From Spirometra erinaceieuropaei (Eukaryota; Platyhelminthes; Cestoda; Diphyllobothriidea; Diphyllobothriidae): a stretch of 64,000 bases of DNA. Shown piece by piece: positions 20,900 to 32,990 of the stretch. Each line of letters starts with the position of its first letter. Positions within the stretch are counted from its first letter, which is position 1. The position numbers and the translations under genes were made by a program. The notes beneath the pieces are model-generated. The model was given only the letters and a program-made list of their open reading frames with translations. It was not told the origin of the DNA and ran no database searches. The stretch is taken from positions 1 through 64,000 of the forward strand of contig CACRXP010000194.1 in NCBI GenBank assembly GCA_902702965.1. Reading direction: 5' to 3'.

Positions 20900-22480
20900 G
20901 CGCTATGAGTCCTCGCCCCAGTGAGTAGTAGTTAAGCCTCTACGAGAGTTTTTCGGTCTGGTGGGCCTTTTTCCCCCGTCGGGCCGAGTTCGGGTAGTTT
21001 TCGTAAGCCCTGTGCGGTCGTATTGCCCTGGCGTTTGCGTACGTAATGGCACAGGGCCTTTAACGATGCTGAAGGTCAAGATAGTTGCTGACATAGTTGG
21101 TGTCTGAATAGTATGTTTCCAATGCTCTTCGTTCTGTTCCTGAACTTCCAGACCTAAGGTGGTCGGAAATCTAAGAATATGATCAGTTTCTGCCATGTGC
21201 AAACAAACTCTTAAGCGTTCCAGTTTAACCCCCGAATTGCCTATTTGTGCTTGTGTAAGCGACTCTGCACTTTCCGTCCGATTTACCTAGCGTTATTACA
21301 GTCCCCACGGAGGCTTCGGTGAGTGGTAACTCCTCCTTAGGTTGCGCAAAACAACGACAAACTATCGTTTGGGGTCGATGGACTATGTCTACTTTGGCGG
21401 ACTGTAACAGTCAAGAAGCCGCTTCAGAGACTCTACGCCTCCAGACTTTGGGCTGCTGCATCTTGGGTCGTCCTCTGTTCGCCAGACGCCTGATTCCTTG
21501 GTAAAAGGGTTTGGGTATCTGTTGGTTTTGAAGAGGTTTCAGAGGTATAGTCGTTCAACCCTTTCGCCAGCTGGCGTACCACAATGCGTTCAAGCTCTTT
21601 GAAATAGACTTCGGACACAGCTGTATTTGTGAGACACGGTGATCGCTGTTGAAGTGTAATATTTGCCTTGTGCAGTGAGTTTGCTAAATACTGTTGTTTA
21701 CAGTTGCCAGCTGCACATAGGTGCACAAGGGCGTTGAAGAAGGGGAGTTGGCTGTCTGTTTCGCCTTTCATCGTGAATTGGATATTCGAGTCAATCAGTT
21801 TAATTAACTCCTCAGAGAGCTCAACGCGTGTTATTTCGAAAACAACGGTTCCGTTGATAAAACGAGCTAAGAACTTCGTCTGGTTCTTGGTGAACACCAA
21901 ATGTGCCATTTGTTGAGCAGCCAATGCAGCAATCACGTCCTGTAGGAGATACTCCATAGTAGTACCCTGAATTTGTTAGTACACATGCCCAACGATGGTG
22001 AAGTGGGCTTTGAGACAGTGCCGCAGAAGCTTGGGCATATGCGCAGATTTCAAGGGCTTTTCTCTTTTGTTACAGCATATAGCTAACAATGGTTTCACAC
22101 CATCCATAGCTGGTTGTTGTGGAATCAAAGTGAAGAGAGAAGCAAAATCAAAGGATGTCATGGATTCATCGGGTTTCAACTTCAAGTGCCTTATGCGCTC
22201 AAGGAAACTGATTGGCAGAAGCTACCGTTTTTATCACGCATTCGGCTAAAAAGTTAAGGTGTCCAAACATCCGTTTTGCCAGACTACACATAGGACCGTC
22301 ATCTGGCAGACGATGGGCTTCGGCGATACGTTTGCCTTGTGTACCCTCCAAAGGCCCTAAAACGATCCGTGCCGGAGTCAGTAGAATTCACAGAGAACCA
22401 CTAGCTGAGTGTGATAACTCCTTCAGCTCTGATTTTTGCCAAATTCTTGATGATCTGGATGAAAAGCTATTTCACCTAAC
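20900..22480 (-). pseudogene. Third PLE, decayed reverse transcriptase and GIY-YIG
   Basis: In minus-strand order: RIAEAHRLPDDGPMCSLAKR and GHLNFLAECVIKTVASANQF (22480-22200), motif A as SFDFASLFTLIP (22185-21976), then KFLARFINGTVVF where the YVDD box should be, and IQFTMKGETDSQLPFFNALV (21957-21433). A likely endonuclease end reads LTQAQIGNSGVKLERLR and HMAETDHILRF (about 21270-21140). The two catalytic aspartates of motif C are replaced by Asn-Gly, and the frame is broken repeatedly, so it is inactive. Confidence 0.7.
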
Positions 22481-25400
22481 TTGCACGACATAGTTTATAA
22501 GATTCTCAGTCATATGGTAAGAGTTCGGGCGGATTTCCAGATTTGAGCAGTCTAAGTTTTGCGAGTTCCATTGAAAATTCTTTATCCTTTTTAACACGTA
22601 CATATCAACGTGTCTGAAAATGGTCTCCCCGACATCATTCGACTTTTAACCAGCAAATGCTCAGACGTGAGATTAAGATTGTCAAATCTCTAGGTTATAA
22701 CGTTGCACTCTCTGGTATCTGCAATGCTTAAAAGCCAAGTTCTCTTGTGTAGAGGACGCAGTACTTAATGAACAGCAGATTCATGTGGTTGGACACGGGA
22801 CTAGATGCCCCTCATACTACAAGTGGCCTTGGGCCGTATTTAGGTGTTCAAAGCCTATTCCTTACTCCAACCCCAGTCCCACCTCCAACCCTGCGTTTAG
22901 CCTTAAATCTAACCCTGACTCTAAGCCTAACTCCCAGGTGGAATTTAGCGCATCGTCACCTCTACCACGGGACTCACCTGTTACTGCGTTCTCCCTCTAT
23001 GCATTAATTTGCCTCGTATGCATGCCAGTCATACAGGTTGAAGTCTGGATACTGGTATTGACGAACATGCGCTGACTATCCCCCAGTGTGACGTCATGTC
23101 TTGCATTTTTGTGCAAATCATTTAAAACGACCGTCACATGAGCTGCCTGGATACTAAAAGGATTGTCACGGCTACTATTTGTTTATCTAGAGTTTAGTCT
23201 GATGATCCTAACTCCGCTAATTTCATTCCGCCATGTGGCAGCTTGTTGATAACGAGTTGAAAATTACCCTTTCAGTCAAGAATTCCTTTTTCCAAAAAAC
23301 CTTGTTTCGGAATTAACGTTGCTATAGGTTCTAAAGATGCATTTAGTTGCATGCGTGTCGTGATCGCTTCAGGCCTTTAACATTCTGCTCTCGGTAAATG
23401 TATTGCTTTAAAATCCTTGTGTCGCGTATTAGTTGCCAATTCTAGCCTGTCTTCACTACTAGTGAGGTTTACCCTATGCCTGACTCGCGTCAAACACAAG
23501 CCACGAAAAACGCAGGAACTCTGTCGGCATCAGCGCAGTCAGTTAGAATACATTTCAAGAGAGAATGAGGTCTCCGTTTGGATCGGCCGCATGAGATGTA
23601 CAACCCGCTCCGGAGGCCTGCAATTTTATCAGCTAACAAGCGAGGTCGCTGTTTATTTTGAAAAAGCGCCAGACTGAAATGGCTCAGCGATAGTCTAACC
23701 GCTATGGTGCCTATTACTTCTGTGAGATACGAGTCCTTGTGCGGGGGCACGCTAGACGGCTGCTTTGCCTCACGACAGTCATTGACCTGGGTTAACGCCT
23801 AGTTGAATTGATTCAGACCGACCGCTGTGACTTTGAAGAGAGGGATGTCGACCGAGCTCGGATCAAGCACTTGATTTTCCGTCTGTATACAGATACACTT
23901 GCAACCTATCTCGACGGGCCGAAAGGTCTGACTTCAAAGACTGTCAGCTGATGGGGTAAGACTGGCTCCAACTGCTCCTTCTGATTAGTACCTTCTTGGC
24001 ACTCTTGCTTAACTGAGAGGAGAAACCCCTTGTTGAAGACTGCTAGGTGCGAGTTGTGACATTTAATTCATTGTAACCGAGTCTTGGTTACAATGAGATT
24101 TTTGAGCTTATGAAATCTGGTGAATGGAGGTGCTGAGAGAGAGGCAAGTGAGGTAGATCGCGAGCATTCCTACTCTAGTAATTGCCGAGGTGAACCTCTT
24201 CTACTTAATTGTCGGTCACCTTTGTCTCATCAAGGGCTTCTGGTAAACTTTCGTTCTACATTTGAAGATGTAACAGATGTAATGAGTCCACTGCCCATTT
24301 CTGATGACGGAAAAGGCGGGAAAATTCTGATAATTTTTAGAGCAACCAGAGTGCGTTCTCAACCAGGTTTCTGAGGCTGCCGCCCAAGTGATGTTTGCAG
24401 AGTTAACAATCACAACAACGCTCTCCAACGCACACGCACCCCCAAGTTCTGGCCACAAAAGGGGTCGGGCTGATGCATGATGGACAGTATGTGCGGATGC
24501 AGCAAATGACTGGCACTAACAAGCGGCCGCAACCATCACCACCACCACCACCACTGCCACAGCCACCCCACACATGCCTTTCTTAAATATGGAAGCCATC
24601 AACGGTCAGCACTTCCGGTAAATTAATTTTTTGGGGAGGCGTGGCGGCAACTTTTACGTTCCGAACATGTCTCCGAAAGTCCGCTACTAATACATCCTCT
24701 TGCGAACTTCGCATGAGAGGTTGATTGGTTGAACACGGATGTTTAAAACACTACGGCCTTCAGTGCATTTACGATTTTTGAAAATCAGTAACGTGGTCGC
24801 TTTTTTAATATAAAACCGTGATTAGTTGAATTTTAACGTTTTCTAGTGAAGTCTTAATTGTTCGGTTTAATACTTTCTAGTTGTGCCAATATAGTGAAGA
24901 AAAACATTTCGACACCGACGTTAGGAGTTATTTTTGTCGTTTCTCGGTCCTGAAAATATTAAATGGAAAGAAAACACTTTTTAAATGTTTCCATCCTTTA
25001 GTCCAAAGAAATTGCGAACTAGTATCCGAAGGCAAATGATGATAAAATTGTCGGTAGAGAAATGAGTTATGTTGCTTTTTAGACATTATCGCCGCATGTT
25101 GGCAAGATATCCTCATCACTTTAAATATCTATTCAGTATCTTAAGTCAATTGTTTTGAATTTCGGTTCCTACCGCTTTTCGGCATATTGCCAGGACTTCG
25201 GCTGCGCAAAATTTACCCCTATTGGATTAATACCCGCAAGTTTGTGTTCGAAACTTAGTTCTGGACACTACAGTGAACGCATTCCAGGGTGTTGGATCTA
25301 CGTCTATGTAACGCAACACACTCGACAGAACCCGTTTTTGGACATCAATTAAGGCTCCAAAATCTAGACCGCCTTTTCTAACCCTATTGCTATCCTAAGA

Positions 25401-28400
25401 CTTTTGACAATCATCGGTCTAAATGACAGTAACCGCGCCTACACTAACTGACCATATAGTGGTAGGCATTCACGTACAAGTCCAGCGGTAAACGCTCATA
25501 AATTAGAGGAAGTATGAATAAGCCTAGTTATACACTACTGTTTCGCGGCGCACAGTTTCGTGTACCGCCTTAGGTGAAGCATGCATAAAATAATCTGCGA
25601 CAATTTCTACTAGACCATTGATTATTCTATTTTTCCTCAAATTTACACAGAGACGATTCGAACTTCCAAAACTAAACTACAGCAATAACTCAGTTCACGG
25701 ATGGTATCTAATTTTTAAAATTAATCGCGATTTCTTTTCATAGGAAGACCAGTTGCGCTGATGAGATGACGATCGAATGTAAAATGGTCTACTTGATTTG
25801 CCTGTATCGCGCATCGCCGGTGTGTTCAAAACCAATAATAATGGAGAAAACATAATTGTACAAAATATTGGAAGTGTGATATTGTTGCATCAATGTTAAT
25901 AAATGTTTTTTGCGACATAAAGACTCAATTATGAGAAAACCTCCCATAACAGCGAAAAAACTGAATAGCTGTATTACAGCTCTTAGAAGAACAGAGGTCT
26001 TCATATTGCTGGGAGCTTTCGGGCCCGTTTACATTTCGCAAAATGGACTTTCCTTCAAAACCTTCCAGTACCTTCGCTCAGATAAGACGGCTCATCTTGA
26101 AACACCCGGCACATGATTTAAATTACCCAGCGAGCCCAAGAATTGCGAGAATCGTACGAACAGCCTATGAATACATACGGCATTCGGGCGATTCTTCATT
26201 ATTTGCAATTACATCTCCAGTTTATGGACTTGTCACTTTTTGAACGCGAACCCACTTTAATATTTTGCATATTATTTGTGAGGAGGCAGGCATTAGTATT
26301 TCGCGTACAGTGGCCCAGTGTTAAATTCTAGAAAGGTTAGGTTGAGAGTTGAATTGGTCTGAAAAGACCAGTTCTAGGAAATGGTGATCAATCTATGCTT
26401 TCAACAAAACTTTTAAGTGGGAAGAGACGTAGTTGGCTAGTATCCGAAATTTTACGTTTTAGAATGATCACCATCAGGTGCAGAGCACCATAATCACAAA
26501 ATATTTAGCCTTGCCAGTTTAAACGTTGACGCCACAGCGGTTATTTGATGAACTTTTCGGACATTTTCGTCTAGAAGCTTTTTAAGCCGTTGGACGTTAA
26601 TCAGTCAAGAACATCTGTGATACCGGCAACCGACCATAAACTCCTATGACCAAATAATCGACATCTCATGAAACGCACAAAAACGTTGTAGATGGAAATC
26701 ACCATCATAAGAAAGCATAAAGTTACCAGCTATTTCTGTGGTACTCGGGACTAAATGTTAGCACTGAGCACCAGTGAAGAGCAGATATTCCCAATAAAGA
26801 TACCGTAGAATTCAAGGGTTAAATACCAAATTTCAATTCGTAGCTCGTTACATTCTAAGCACTTCTTAGATGTTTTCGAAATGGCGTATGCACATGTTTA
26901 GTAACGGTGTTTCCTGTAAGACAAAGGATTTTTTATTGAACGCAAAGCACATGTAAGGGACTGCCAAACAGTTATTACATCGACTATTAATGGTCATGTG
27001 GAAAACACATTTTATTTGATTCCAATGAAAAAGTGGAATTGCTCTCCAAGTATCCTGCTGTTTTGGCCGATGCGAACTGAATACGCAAAAAGGCGAGAAA
27101 ATAATCGAGTGAGCAAACGTTATTTACAATTGGCAGCAAGGCTTGGTTACTGGTTGCGAATAAAAGGTGCATGCACTTTGACTCGAGGCGTTTGGAATCC
27201 ACCGACGAAGACGAAATATCAGTCACGCTAGTCGGCAAAAAAATGCAGGCGAAGAGTTAGGCGGGACGCATGTCAAGTTTTTTTTAGAAAAGCATAATGA
27301 TAACGATGTTTACCGTTACAGATTTCTAAAATTCAAAAACTGTCTGGCTATAAACTGTAAAACAGGGTAGATTGTTAAGTAACACTCAGATTCGTCTCTG
27401 TCTATCCCTATCTTCGATGAATGGGACGTGAGTCACGCGACACAAGCAGTAAAGCATCTGGCCCAAATGTCCACAGAACAACTGACCCAAGTTCACATTC
27501 CAGTCACCCAGGCCTATGGTTGGTTTATGGCTGACCACCGGTGTCGCCTTAGGCGGGGATGTACACTTGTCTGTTCTATAAGGTTACGTTTCTGGACTGA
27601 AGTGTTTGTTAATTTACAGAAAACTAACTATCAGACATAATGTTTATCTTGGTGTTTTCTGTGTCGAATTGGTGCAAGCTGACGAATCGTCAGTCAAAAT
27701 TCATCATGTAAACGAAAACAGAGGGGAATAGACAGAAATTGGCTCGGTCACAAAAGTTGTAAACGCCAGTCATGACTCAGTTTACAGAACTTGTGCTGAA
27801 TATGCTTCCTTTCGGCCTTGAATCTACTCCCGGATGTATATGATTCGGTATATTCAGCCAAACAGGATTAGTATACTTGCTGACTGCAGGACAGCCAAGA
27901 AATTGTATTTCTTTTAAACGACCGAAACCTATCACTTAAGGTACATTTATTGAAAGGAAAAATGTTCATAAAGGTTGAAAATTAAACGTAGTAAACCCAA
28001 AGTCTTCTGAGACTAAGCCATCGTTGTTGGCGGCTTCCATTGAAATTTAGTTGCTTTATTGGAATTAAGCGTGCTTCAAGCAGATTTTGTCAGTTCTCAA
28101 AGTGACAACCTCTACTGTGAGCAGCCTGCATATGCATGCTAACATGTCAGCTCCAAGCGCACAACTTAAAAAATGAGGTCGGTGTCTGACATGCGACAGT
28201 ATTCTTTGTTTCACGCTGAGATGTCAAAGGTCGGGATGAACATCTTTTTGCTTACAGGTAGTCACTCCCCTGGTTGTTGGGGTGGAATCCGTTGCAGGTT
28301 CATAAACAGATACTCGAGTCATCGTAACTCAAACCATAAGTTGAAACAAAAAACAAGGTTAAAAAGTATAGTCTTTTCTTGCACTAAAACGTCTTTTCGG

Positions 28401-28439
28401 AATCTAAACCAATGCCAAGGACAGTCAATAAAGATTCCT
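22481..28439. other. Intergenic, scattered remnants only
   Basis: No gene supported over about 6 kb. At 23690-24010 there is a weak match to the LINE 3' tail at 40.6-40.75 kb (GTCAGCTGATGGGGTAA, CTTCTTGGCACTC). At 22855-22945 the sequence is full of CTAACCC/CCCTGA-like units. A (CAC)n run lies at about 24534-24558. The rest is AT-rich with short frames. Confidence 0.4.
24534..24558. repeat. (CAC)n microsatellite
   Basis: Short CAC/ACC trinucleotide run followed by C-rich sequence. No coding context. Confidence 0.7.
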
Positions 28440-29065
28440 TGCCTCTTGAAGAAGACACGATCGCCGAGACAAGAGCTTTATTAGCCTGACGTTCGGATTC
28501 CTGCTCGAATCCATCATCAGAGAAAAAAGCAGATAAGGGTGGTTCATGCATATGCGGCTGCAGTATTTATAGGATGCAGTAACCATGCTACCGCATACCT
28601 AGGAATATTCACGACTCCCCCCTCCTTCATCAGGGATCGTTACACGTGGCGTGATGGCCGACATTCGCGTCGTTAATTGCTACAATTTCATCACGCGCGT
28701 TGGATGTTGGTGTGATGATTGCTCGAACATCTGACGCGCTGACCCGGGTGTTGGAGAGATTGTTCACCCGTGCGCTCCCCGCGTGGCCAATTCCTCCGCC
28801 TAGACGAAGTCTCAGCACGGAGTATTGAGTGGGAAGATCATTGCACTTGTTAATGGACTGGGGGCCAGTAAACCATGATTCAAGTAGCTCCCGACTCACA
28901 CGGTTGTCCCATCTTGCGAGAATTTCGGCCTCGTCGAATTTAAATGTGTGGCCGGATCTCGTCGAATGAGCCATAACTTGAGAGCTAGCGTCATTTCTCC
29001 GCACCGCTGCAACGTGTTCGGCCATTCGCGTTTGGAAGTGTCTTCGGTTTCTCTGTTGATCACCC
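28440..29065 (-). mobile_element. PLE family 2 tail, part of LINE-PLE chimera
   Basis: Minus-strand frame 29025-28630 reads MAEHVAAVRRNDASSQVMAH, HTFKFDEAEILARWDNRVSR and ELLESWFTGPQSINKCND, the C-terminal half of the family 2 GIY-YIG protein, followed by the shared 3' terminal sequence. Unlike the 15.6 kb copy it lacks the catalytic N-terminal part of the endonuclease. Upstream (29065-30070) it continues without a break into a LINE 3' tail, and the same junction occurs at 44.2-45.1 kb. Confidence 0.85.
28482..28523 (-). ncRNA. Hammerhead-ribozyme-like motif, PLE family 2
   Basis: The minus strand has a perfect CTGATGA (28514-28520), a 6-bp stem II (GGATTC/GAATCC around loop GAGCAG), then GAACGTC, one A short of GAAACGTC, and an AGG strand that can pair with TCT before the core. 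Deletion of one core A probably inactivates this copy. Together the three copies define an intact consensus. Confidence 0.65.
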
Positions 29066-29079
29066 TTCCCAAGTGGATG

Positions 29080-30250
29080 TCAAATGAGGGCAAGCTCAAA
29101 GAAATTCAAAGTAAGAAGAAGAAATTCCAGTTCGACTCTCCATTCCGAGGAGCAGCGACAAGTTATCCCGTCAGCTGGCAGAATCCCAAGTCATGGCATT
29201 TACCACACTATGATACGTCTCAGTACGCGTCAGAATGTTTGTAGTGAGGAATCTAGGCTGAGAGTCCACATCACTCCCTCGCCCCTCATCCAGCCACCAT
29301 TCATCTCTCGAAACCGGTCAGTAATCTTATGTGGGGATTGCACGCAGTAAATGAGAGAGAGCTAGATAGCTCGTTTGCACGAGTCACATACACGACCTGA
29401 TCCCCAACAGAGCATGACACGATTTCACGCAAAGGGAGCGGACTGCCCAGATCTCACAGTCAGCAGAGGGATCACAAGAAGCAGCCAAAGAAAACACTTC
29501 CCTTTGTACGCTAGGGGTGCCTTGTTCATGCCTGCTGTGTGTGATCTCCGTCATGTTAATGTGTGATGAATGCATTTATGGGGATTTGTGTGATGATGCC
29601 GTTTAGTCTTCGATGGCTTACCTCGTTTGTTTCATTAAGGCTTATGTGGCGGAGAAGGCCTATGTGATGGTGGAAGGTTCGGGCTTAATGCGGAGAGTTG
29701 AGGCAATGACAACAGGTGTATTTCGATGATCCGAGCACCGGTTCGTCAGTCTCTGTGCGATGGATTCGTAATTGACCGAGAAGGCCGATGTCGGATGTGA
29801 AGGTGCGATCACAACGAGGTCATGATGGGTTCGAGGTTGCATTGATGGGGGAGTGGAGATGGTAGGGGTTGACGTACGTTGGGAGTATTCTCGTCGATGG
29901 CTGGAGCAGAAGAGGTGGTAATCGTCGTCGCCGTGGTTGTGGCTGGAAGATGGAGGGTGTGATCGGGACATGACATGAAGTTAGGAGTATGATCACCAGT
30001 GGTAGGGGTGGTCGCCGTCGCGGATGCGTTAGGGGTTATTACAAGGATGCATGTGGAGGCGTTCGCGGAGGCAACGGGTGGAGTTGAGTGGATGTGCTTG
30101 CACCGGGTCCGGAGATGTCCAATGAGGTCGATTCACGCGCTAGGAGGTTCATTGCCAGCCTGGACGAGTTACAAACTTTCAGATGTTGGCGTTGTGGGTT
30201 GGAGGTGCTTGAGAGGTGTGAGCCACTCTTTTGGCTCTGACAGCGTCGAT
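29080..30250 (-). pseudogene. LINE C2H2 zinc-finger-like tail and 3' end
   Basis: Minus-strand reading gives a Ser/Pro/Thr-rich stretch and decayed finger motifs such as IDLIGHLRTRC and IGLLGQLRIHRTETDEPV. Such C-terminal C2H2 fingers occur in this LINE group in tapeworms, from my knowledge of the family. The same segment, slightly better preserved in places, is at 43150-44760. Confidence 0.6.
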
Positions 30251-31751
30251 TCGGTTAACATCTTCGATTGCTGCTTAAGTCTTCACTGCTCTTCTCCAGG
30301 CTGATCCATCCTGGGCCAGATACTTCCAGGTCTCTGCTTCGGCTTACAGTTGGTTTACAGACGCTTCCAGAGTGTTCTTGTAGCGCCTCTTCTTTTCCTC
30401 CTTGTCGGCAGGCACCGTAGCAACATCTCCGTAGAAGGCTCACTTTGGTCGGCGCCTTTCATTCCTGCTCACGAGGTGACCTGAGTCTCCTCGCTTGGTT
30501 AACTCAGACTCTCCACGCTTCCATTCGAAATTGCAATGTTGGCAAAATGATAGTTCGCACATCTTCTGCTTGGGGTTCAGACGTGTTATAACAATACCAC
30601 AATGAGTTCTGATGCCGACTGAAAGCATAACGGAATTCGGAGATCCGGTGCGCAAATTCATCCTCGATTTCTTGTGTTGCACACGAGTGCACTGTCTAAA
30701 TAGGTGAAGTTGAGTATAGTTTGTAGTGCAGTTTGCAGTGACGCACGTGGAGTTGTGTTCAGAGTCGCGTGGCAGCTGATGTTTTAACCACCGTTTTGTC
30801 CATGTTGGTCAGTCCGAAGTGTGCACAGTCGGCGACAAAGCGATTCACGTTGCATCGCACACCCGGTTCTGTCGCGGTGTTGGGCGCCCAGTCATTCAGT
30901 TGGGTCTGCTCGTTTCGGGTATAGAGAAGCTGGTCATCGGTCCGGTAGACAATAATGATCACAGGGAGCACATCACAGTAGGCATCCATCAGTATGGCAG
31001 AGAACAGGAGACTGAATAGTGTGGCAGTGAGTACACAGTCCTGTTTGACTGCATTGATTATTAGGAATGGTTCTGAGATAGTCTTCTCATCCCTGATGCT
31101 CGCCATCATTCCGCTGGGAAGCTGACGAAACATGTACGTGAATTTTCTCGGCCGACCTAATTTCTGAATAATTTTCAGAGTCATCAGTATTCAGTGTGAC
31201 GAATGCTTTACTCAGATCCACGAATATAGCTTACATTTTGGTGTGCATTTCTTGGGACTTCTCTTGTGATAGGTTGGTTGTTCCGGAGCTTCGTCTGGAA
31301 GCTTGAGAAGAGTGGAGAAAATGTTACCAACGATGTCAGTATAGGTCAGCAGCCACGTTCCTCCGTGATTATTACAGACTTGCTGACTCCCCTTCTGATT
31401 GTGGAGAGAGCCGACGTTGGTGTCTTTGATGCCTATATTAATCTGTCCCCCGTGCCACATCCCCTGGTATTCCGTTTTACGTTGGGGGTCATCATGCTCG
31501 TAGAGTTCGGCAGAGATCGCTACAGATCCCTCACCTTTACCACAGGATAGTTCGGGTACAGCTCTGACAGTTTCTGCGGTAGAAGGCTGGAGGTCCAGGT
31601 CGTTGTTCGTTTCTGCTTGAGGGAACCGGTCAATGGCGGCGCCGGAGTTCGTGGGTGGACGGTGGAGGACGGCTTTGTAATACTCAGCCCAGCTCTTTAG
31701 AATCTGAGATTTGTTTATGAGGAGCGCTATTCCGTCGAATCTGAGCAGCAA
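30250..31751 (-). pseudogene. LINE reverse transcriptase domain
   Basis: Frames 31751-31212 and 31184-30759 carry INKSQILKSWAEYYKAVLHR, IDRFPQAETNNDLDLQPS, then VCNNHGGTWLLTYTDIVGNI, and MFRQLPSGMMASIRDEKTIS, NAVKQDCVLTATLFSLLFSA, ILMDAY. These match the order of RTE-type reverse transcriptases. NGVKQGCVLAP is decayed to NAVKQDCVLTA. The FADD catalytic box is not recognisable in any frame, and the region continues with a C-terminal SEFRYAFSRHQNSLW-like segment at about 30600. Confidence 0.75.
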
Positions 31752-32489
31752 TATGGTTGCCTTGGTAGGGATGGTGGTGGGGGGATTGAGGGTAGTATTC
31801 CGTGATTGACGGGAAGATATTCTTTGTTTCTTTGATATTTACGTACCCTTGAATTTCTTTGGCCTTACGACCCATTCACGAATTTCGCATCTCTCACAGC
31901 CGAATGCTGCCCAAGACGACCACATCCGAAGGAGACCGCCCTGTTAGCTTAAGTTCAAAATTTTCCATAGAAATTGAACAGCCCTTTTTTCTCGGCGAGC
32001 AAACAGCTGATTTCCTAGTCGTCGTCAGACTGGTCCTGGTGTTGACGCCGTGCACGAACGAGAACGTTGAAGGCGAGGACGTGAATGATGTTCCGAAGTC
32101 GGTACAACTATACTTCATGGCGACGGTGCCATTTGGAGCCTGCATGTCTTCTATTTTGTTGGCGACTTGATTGGCCCAGTCGAAGCGGTGATCAGACAAA
32201 CTCAACAGATTAGTGTTTAACTTGTCTGGTGGTCTCCCGTGAGGTTACAGTCGGAGCCTCATCTTGAAGAGGACGAGGTAGTGATCCAACGATCCGTCGG
32301 CGTAGCAGATTGCCTTGGTCTTAATCTAGCAGCTGCCAGAGTCGAGATCGGAAGTGCATCCAGGTAGACTCTCCTTGAGCCCGAAGGCGCAAAGTGTTGG
32401 TCCGGAGGAGCTGCTGTTCTGCAAAGTTTTGTGGAGGGGGAGACGCATTCTTGCTTTAGTCGCCGAGACCATGGCAAACCAGAACTTCC

Positions 32490-32980
32490 TTTTAGGCATC
32501 GTGGTCTGTCTCGACGCGGATATTTAAGTCACCAACAACAAGTGACTCATTCGACTTCAACACAGTCTCCAGAGGGGAGGGTAGGTTGCTGAAAAATTTA
32601 TTCCTTACCCCGTCAGAGCTAATCTTTGGGGGTACGCAGGCATTGATGACGTTGGCGACTTTAACTCCCCAAAGGGGCAGTCGTTGATGCACTGCGGCAG
32701 ACAGAGCAGTCGTCCCACGATGACGTTCCAGATGACAAAAACGACACCTATGTTACGTCGCTCTGCCTTTGGGTGTCCACTGCAGAGGAGGGTGTGGCTG
32801 GCACTCACGTGTTTCAATTGGATTTGTTCGGAGAAGTGGGTCTGGCTGGGGGCAGCGATGTCCACGTCGTGGTCCGCCACTTCTCTAATGACTGTTCCCG
32901 TCTTCCGTTTCATCTAACTTCTGCGTGGATTTTCTAGAAGAGAGCGGGCATTCCAGGCTACCATACTGAGCGGAGTCACT
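32490..32980 (-). pseudogene. LINE endonuclease (EEP) domain
   Basis: Minus-strand pieces: VAWNARSLLENPRRS, DVDIAAPSQTHFSEQIQ (the SETR-like metal-binding Glu is changed to Gln), SGHPKAERRNIGVVFVIWND-like residues with IVGRLLCLPQCIND, and after a frameshift SLVVGDLNIRVETDHDA (GDFN motif as GDLN). It is the target-nicking nuclease of the LINE. Frameshifts and active-site changes show it is dead. Confidence 0.75.
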
Positions 32981-32990
32981 CTAACAGCTA

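Larger units (their letters stand above)
29065..32990 (-). mobile_element. RTE/craft-like LINE, decayed near-full length
   Basis: Minus-strand order: endonuclease domain from about 32980, linker, reverse transcriptase to about 30250, then a C2H2-like zinc-finger tail and 3' end to about 29065. The protein is broken by many frameshifts and stops but the domain order is kept. The 3' part (29065-30070) is repeated at 43150-44990 and, more diverged, at 40390-40760. It runs directly into the PLE tail at 28440-29065. Confidence 0.8.

Noticed and set aside
29375..29575. Frame conserved between 29384-29575 (minus) and 44543-44734 (plus)
   Set aside because: Conservation is explained by the duplicated LINE 3' tail. 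It contains no recognisable domain and lies beyond the zinc-finger region, probably 3' UTR.
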